A stretch of DNA of 25,590 nucleotides. Source: UBA5266 sp002411545 (GTDB lineage Bacteria; Bacteroidota; Bacteroidia; Bacteroidales; WCHB1-69). The translations under genes were made by a program, and so were the position numbers. Position 1 is the first letter of the stretch, and each line of letters starts with the position of its first letter. The DNA is taken from NCBI GenBank assembly GCA_028693085.1, contig JAQUWC010000021.1:1-25590 (forward strand), in the 5' to 3' direction. Shown in pieces: positions 23,963 to 25,590 of this stretch. The notes below the pieces were generated by a model, which saw nothing but the letters and a program-made list of their open reading frames with translations, was not told the DNA's origin and ran no database searches.

Positions 23963-24580
23963 TTATAAAAGATTTTTTTGTTTGTATAGGTCTCTAATGC
24001 GTTCGGCTTGTGAAAACAAGGCTTCCATCACACTTTCTTCGCTAAGCCATTGAAGGGTTGTATAAATGCCAAAATGGGATTTCGTTGTAAAAGCAGGGGC
24101 GAAATCTGTATAACATGTATTTAATCCTACATGTAATGCCTTGGTGATTTTAAATGCATCAAGAATAAATTTTTGCATTTTTTCATGATTAATGTATCGC
24201 TCTATGCTATTTACATCGTTGGCGGTCATCACTGTCGTGGAGTTAAAATAAGAAGAGTTTGATATTGTAGTTTTTCCCTTGAGAAATGGATTCAGTCTGT
24301 CAATTATATCTTTTTCTCTTATGTCAATTTTAAAGGAAGTATTCAAGGATAAAGGAAAAAATACACCGAAAAAGAGTTCGTTGCCATTAACGAGAAAGGG
24401 ATTGTGGTATGCCAATAAAAAAGTATTTCCCAATGAATCGTTAGAAATGTATAGTGATTTGATAATTGATGTTACATGATATAATGGAGTGCCTTTGTGA
24501 GGTGTAAGACTGTAATATAATTTTCGTTTTGTTTTTCTTGCAAAATCTTCGTACGTGTCAATGATTGAATGAGTATCCAT
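23963..24580 (-). CDS. Hypothetical protein, 205 residues
   Basis: I do not recognise this protein. It has no signal peptide or clear membrane helix. A mixed alpha/beta composition is seen, with LGNTFLLAYHNPFLVNGNELFFGVFFPLSL as a strand-rich part and a C-terminal helix pair (LQWLSEESVMEALFSQAERIRDLYKQK). One Cys is present near residue 158 (LNTCYTDFAP). A minus-strand TACTTTTG box lies upstream, so it is probably transcribed separately from the DUF1697 gene. The 23862-23962 gap before the small membrane gene holds nothing I can support. Confidence 0.65.
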   Translation of the reverse strand: MDTHSIIDTYEDFARKTKRKLYYSLTPHKGTPLYHVTSIIKSLYISNDSLGNTFLLAYHNPFLVNGNELFFGVFFPLSLNTSFKIDIREKDIIDRLNPFLKGKTTISNSSYFNSTTVMTANDVNSIERYINHEKMQKFILDAFKITKALHVGLNTCYTDFAPAFTTKSHFGIYTTLQWLSEESVMEALFSQAERIRDLYKQKNLL

Positions 24581-24608
24581 GAAGTGATTGTTTATGCATT
24601 TCTTTTCG

Positions 24609-24616
24609 CAAAAGTA
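24609..24616 (-). promoter_or_regulatory. -7 box of the 205-residue protein gene
   Basis: TACTTTTG on the minus strand lies 28 bases before the ATG at 24580. The -33 region is AT-rich with no clear TTTG. Confidence 0.5.
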
Positions 24617-24636
24617 TTAAAAAATGAAATAAATAC

Positions 24637-25179
24637 TTATTTGTTCATTAATTCATAAAGTTTTTTAGACGTATTCCAATTTCGTAGGGTCATGTCTTGG
24701 TATACGGGATGGGAAATTATTTTGTGTAAATAGCTTTTACTTGCTTCTTTGATAAGCCGGGAGATGTATAGAGTATATAATCCTTCATAGATTTTATCAA
24801 CACCTTCTCTTAGGGTAATATACTGAATGGCTTCTTTGGGAGTTAACGATTCTTTTAGAAAAACAACATCGTATTTATATATTTCCTTATATTCCCCAAA
24901 ATCTTTGGGAGCGTGCTTTATAATATATTCATATTGATTGTAACTGATTAGTACGATTTTGGATGGGTAGTTAAATCGTTCGGATAAACCCTTTTCTATT
25001 TGCTGTGTCAATAAATGCTTGTTTCCTTCCGAAGTCTTAAAGATAATATTACCACTTTGGATATACGTGATAACATCGGAAAACCCCATGGTTTCAAAAC
25101 AGGATTTTAAATCAACCATTTTAATGATGTTTTTCCCTCCAACATTTATGCCTCTTAATAGGGCTAAATACGTTTCCAT
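24637..25179 (-). CDS. DUF1697 family protein
   Basis: This 180-residue protein begins METYLALLRGINVGGKNIIK, the diagnostic N-terminus of DUF1697 (LLRGINVGG). It continues with MVDLKSCFETMGFSDVITYI and QSGNIIF, further parts of that signature. The length agrees with the family. The family has no established biochemical role, and it is cytoplasmic by the absence of a signal peptide or helix. It starts 15 bases after the stop of the SUMF1-like gene on the same strand, so the two are likely an operon, but no joint function is known. Confidence 0.92.
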   Translation of the reverse strand: METYLALLRGINVGGKNIIKMVDLKSCFETMGFSDVITYIQSGNIIFKTSEGNKHLLTQQIEKGLSERFNYPSKIVLISYNQYEYIIKHAPKDFGEYKEIYKYDVVFLKESLTPKEAIQYITLREGVDKIYEGLYTLYISRLIKEASKSYLHKIISHPVYQDMTLRNWNTSKKLYELMNK

Positions 25180-25194
25180 TTAATTATTTGTTAA

Positions 25195-25590
25195 TTATTC
25201 AATGACTTCCATCACTACTCTAAATCCGACATAAGGGGAGGGTAGGGTAAGGGATTGTGTTTTGTCGGTTGTGCATTCTTCCAAGGTATTGTTCCAACTT
25301 CCTCCTTTTATTTTCCCGTCGGCGGTCATTTCGGCTACATTGCCGATTACATCATAAAATCCTAAATCGTTAGGTTTGTAATGCCCGACTATCAGGGTAA
25401 AGATAGCTCCATCCATGCAATAATTTTCACCTGTTTTATCCATACTTTTTATGTTGGCAAGGTAGTACTTTTGTTTTTTTCTTTTTTTGAAAGGAGAGTT
25501 TCCTTCCCAGGGTAAATTATGATCGGGAAGCGGTTTTGCCAGTGCAATCCATTCTTTTTCGGTAGGTAAGCGGAAAATTACTTTTTGGTG
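25195..25590 (-). CDS. FGE-sulfatase (SUMF1)-like protein, partial (C-terminal end)
   Basis: The frame is open from the right edge to TAA at 25195, giving 131 residues of a longer protein. An ATG at 25443 inside it is not the start. The motifs FRLPTEKEWIALA, DVIGNVAEMTADG, KGGSW and VGFRVVMEV are the C-terminal signature of the formylglycine-generating-enzyme fold. The cysteine pair after GGS that does the chemistry in true FGE is replaced (GGSWNNTLEEC, by rough alignment). The protein is therefore more likely a structural relative such as the GldK/GldJ class or another surface protein. A basic insert (KKRKKQK) follows the WEGN segment. The N-terminus is outside the window. Confidence 0.88.
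   Translation of the reverse strand, partial: HQKVIFRLPTEKEWIALAKPLPDHNLPWEGNSPFKKRKKQKYYLANIKSMDKTGENYCMDGAIFTLIVGHYKPNDLGFYDVIGNVAEMTADGKIKGGSWNNTLEECTTDKTQSLTLPSPYVGFRVVMEVIE

Overview
The window looks like a chromosomal segment of a member of the Bacteroidota, probably Bacteroidales. It is AT-rich. Several genes are preceded by the Bacteroidota-type -7 box TAnnTTTG, and purine-rich Shine-Dalgarno sites are scarce. It carries an ISAon1/ISL3-type insertion sequence, a PorT-like type IX secretion (T9SS) protein, a secreted protein with a T9SS C-terminal sorting domain, and signal peptides with glutamine at the +1 position. No species assignment is possible from the sequence alone.

Layout. 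Positions 1-1476 are a complete IS with 28-bp perfect terminal inverted repeats and two overlapping reading frames on the minus strand. Positions 1689-4747 hold a promoter and a tight plus-strand operon: an MltD-like lytic transglycosylase, truB and a SAM-dependent methyltransferase. At 4888-5063 there is an initiator tRNA with its own promoter and terminator. Then come porT-like and pdxJ (5131-6599), and cdsA, psd and a DEDDy exonuclease (6689-8889). dnaK runs on the minus strand (9149-11050). Divergent from it are an LptF/LptG-type permease and a glycosyltransferase (11461-14111). A Gfo/Idh/MocA oxidoreductase converges on these, and pcm diverges from the oxidoreductase across a palindromic pair of -7 boxes. 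A minus-strand block follows: an RNase HI with viroplasmin domain plus an EamA transporter, and a glutaminyl-cyclase-like M28 lipoprotein plus a secreted TPR protein (15847-20337).

From 20338 to 21910 the window becomes accessory in character. It has composite intergenic repeats, a 140-bp MITE-like element with apparent 9-bp target duplications, a 164-bp long-hairpin element, a short HU-like gene whose 3' end lies inside its own terminator, and a small tandem repeat. From 21911 to the right edge all genes are on the minus strand: a secreted hypothetical protein, a frameshifted T9SS cargo gene, a two-helix membrane protein, an unknown protein, a DUF1697 protein, and the C-terminal end of a formylglycine-generating-enzyme-like (SUMF1) protein cut by the window edge.

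How parts fit together. A recurring theme is the cell envelope: peptidoglycan turnover, phospholipid synthesis (CdsA, Psd), lipid export (LptF/G), and secretion (PorT plus a T9SS cargo). The M28 lipoprotein has the residue pattern of type II glutaminyl cyclases. Four of the five predicted signal peptidase I substrates in the window expose Gln at +1, so a candidate enzyme and candidate substrates sit in one window. I found no CRISPR array, phage module, toxin-antitoxin pair or recognisable defence system.
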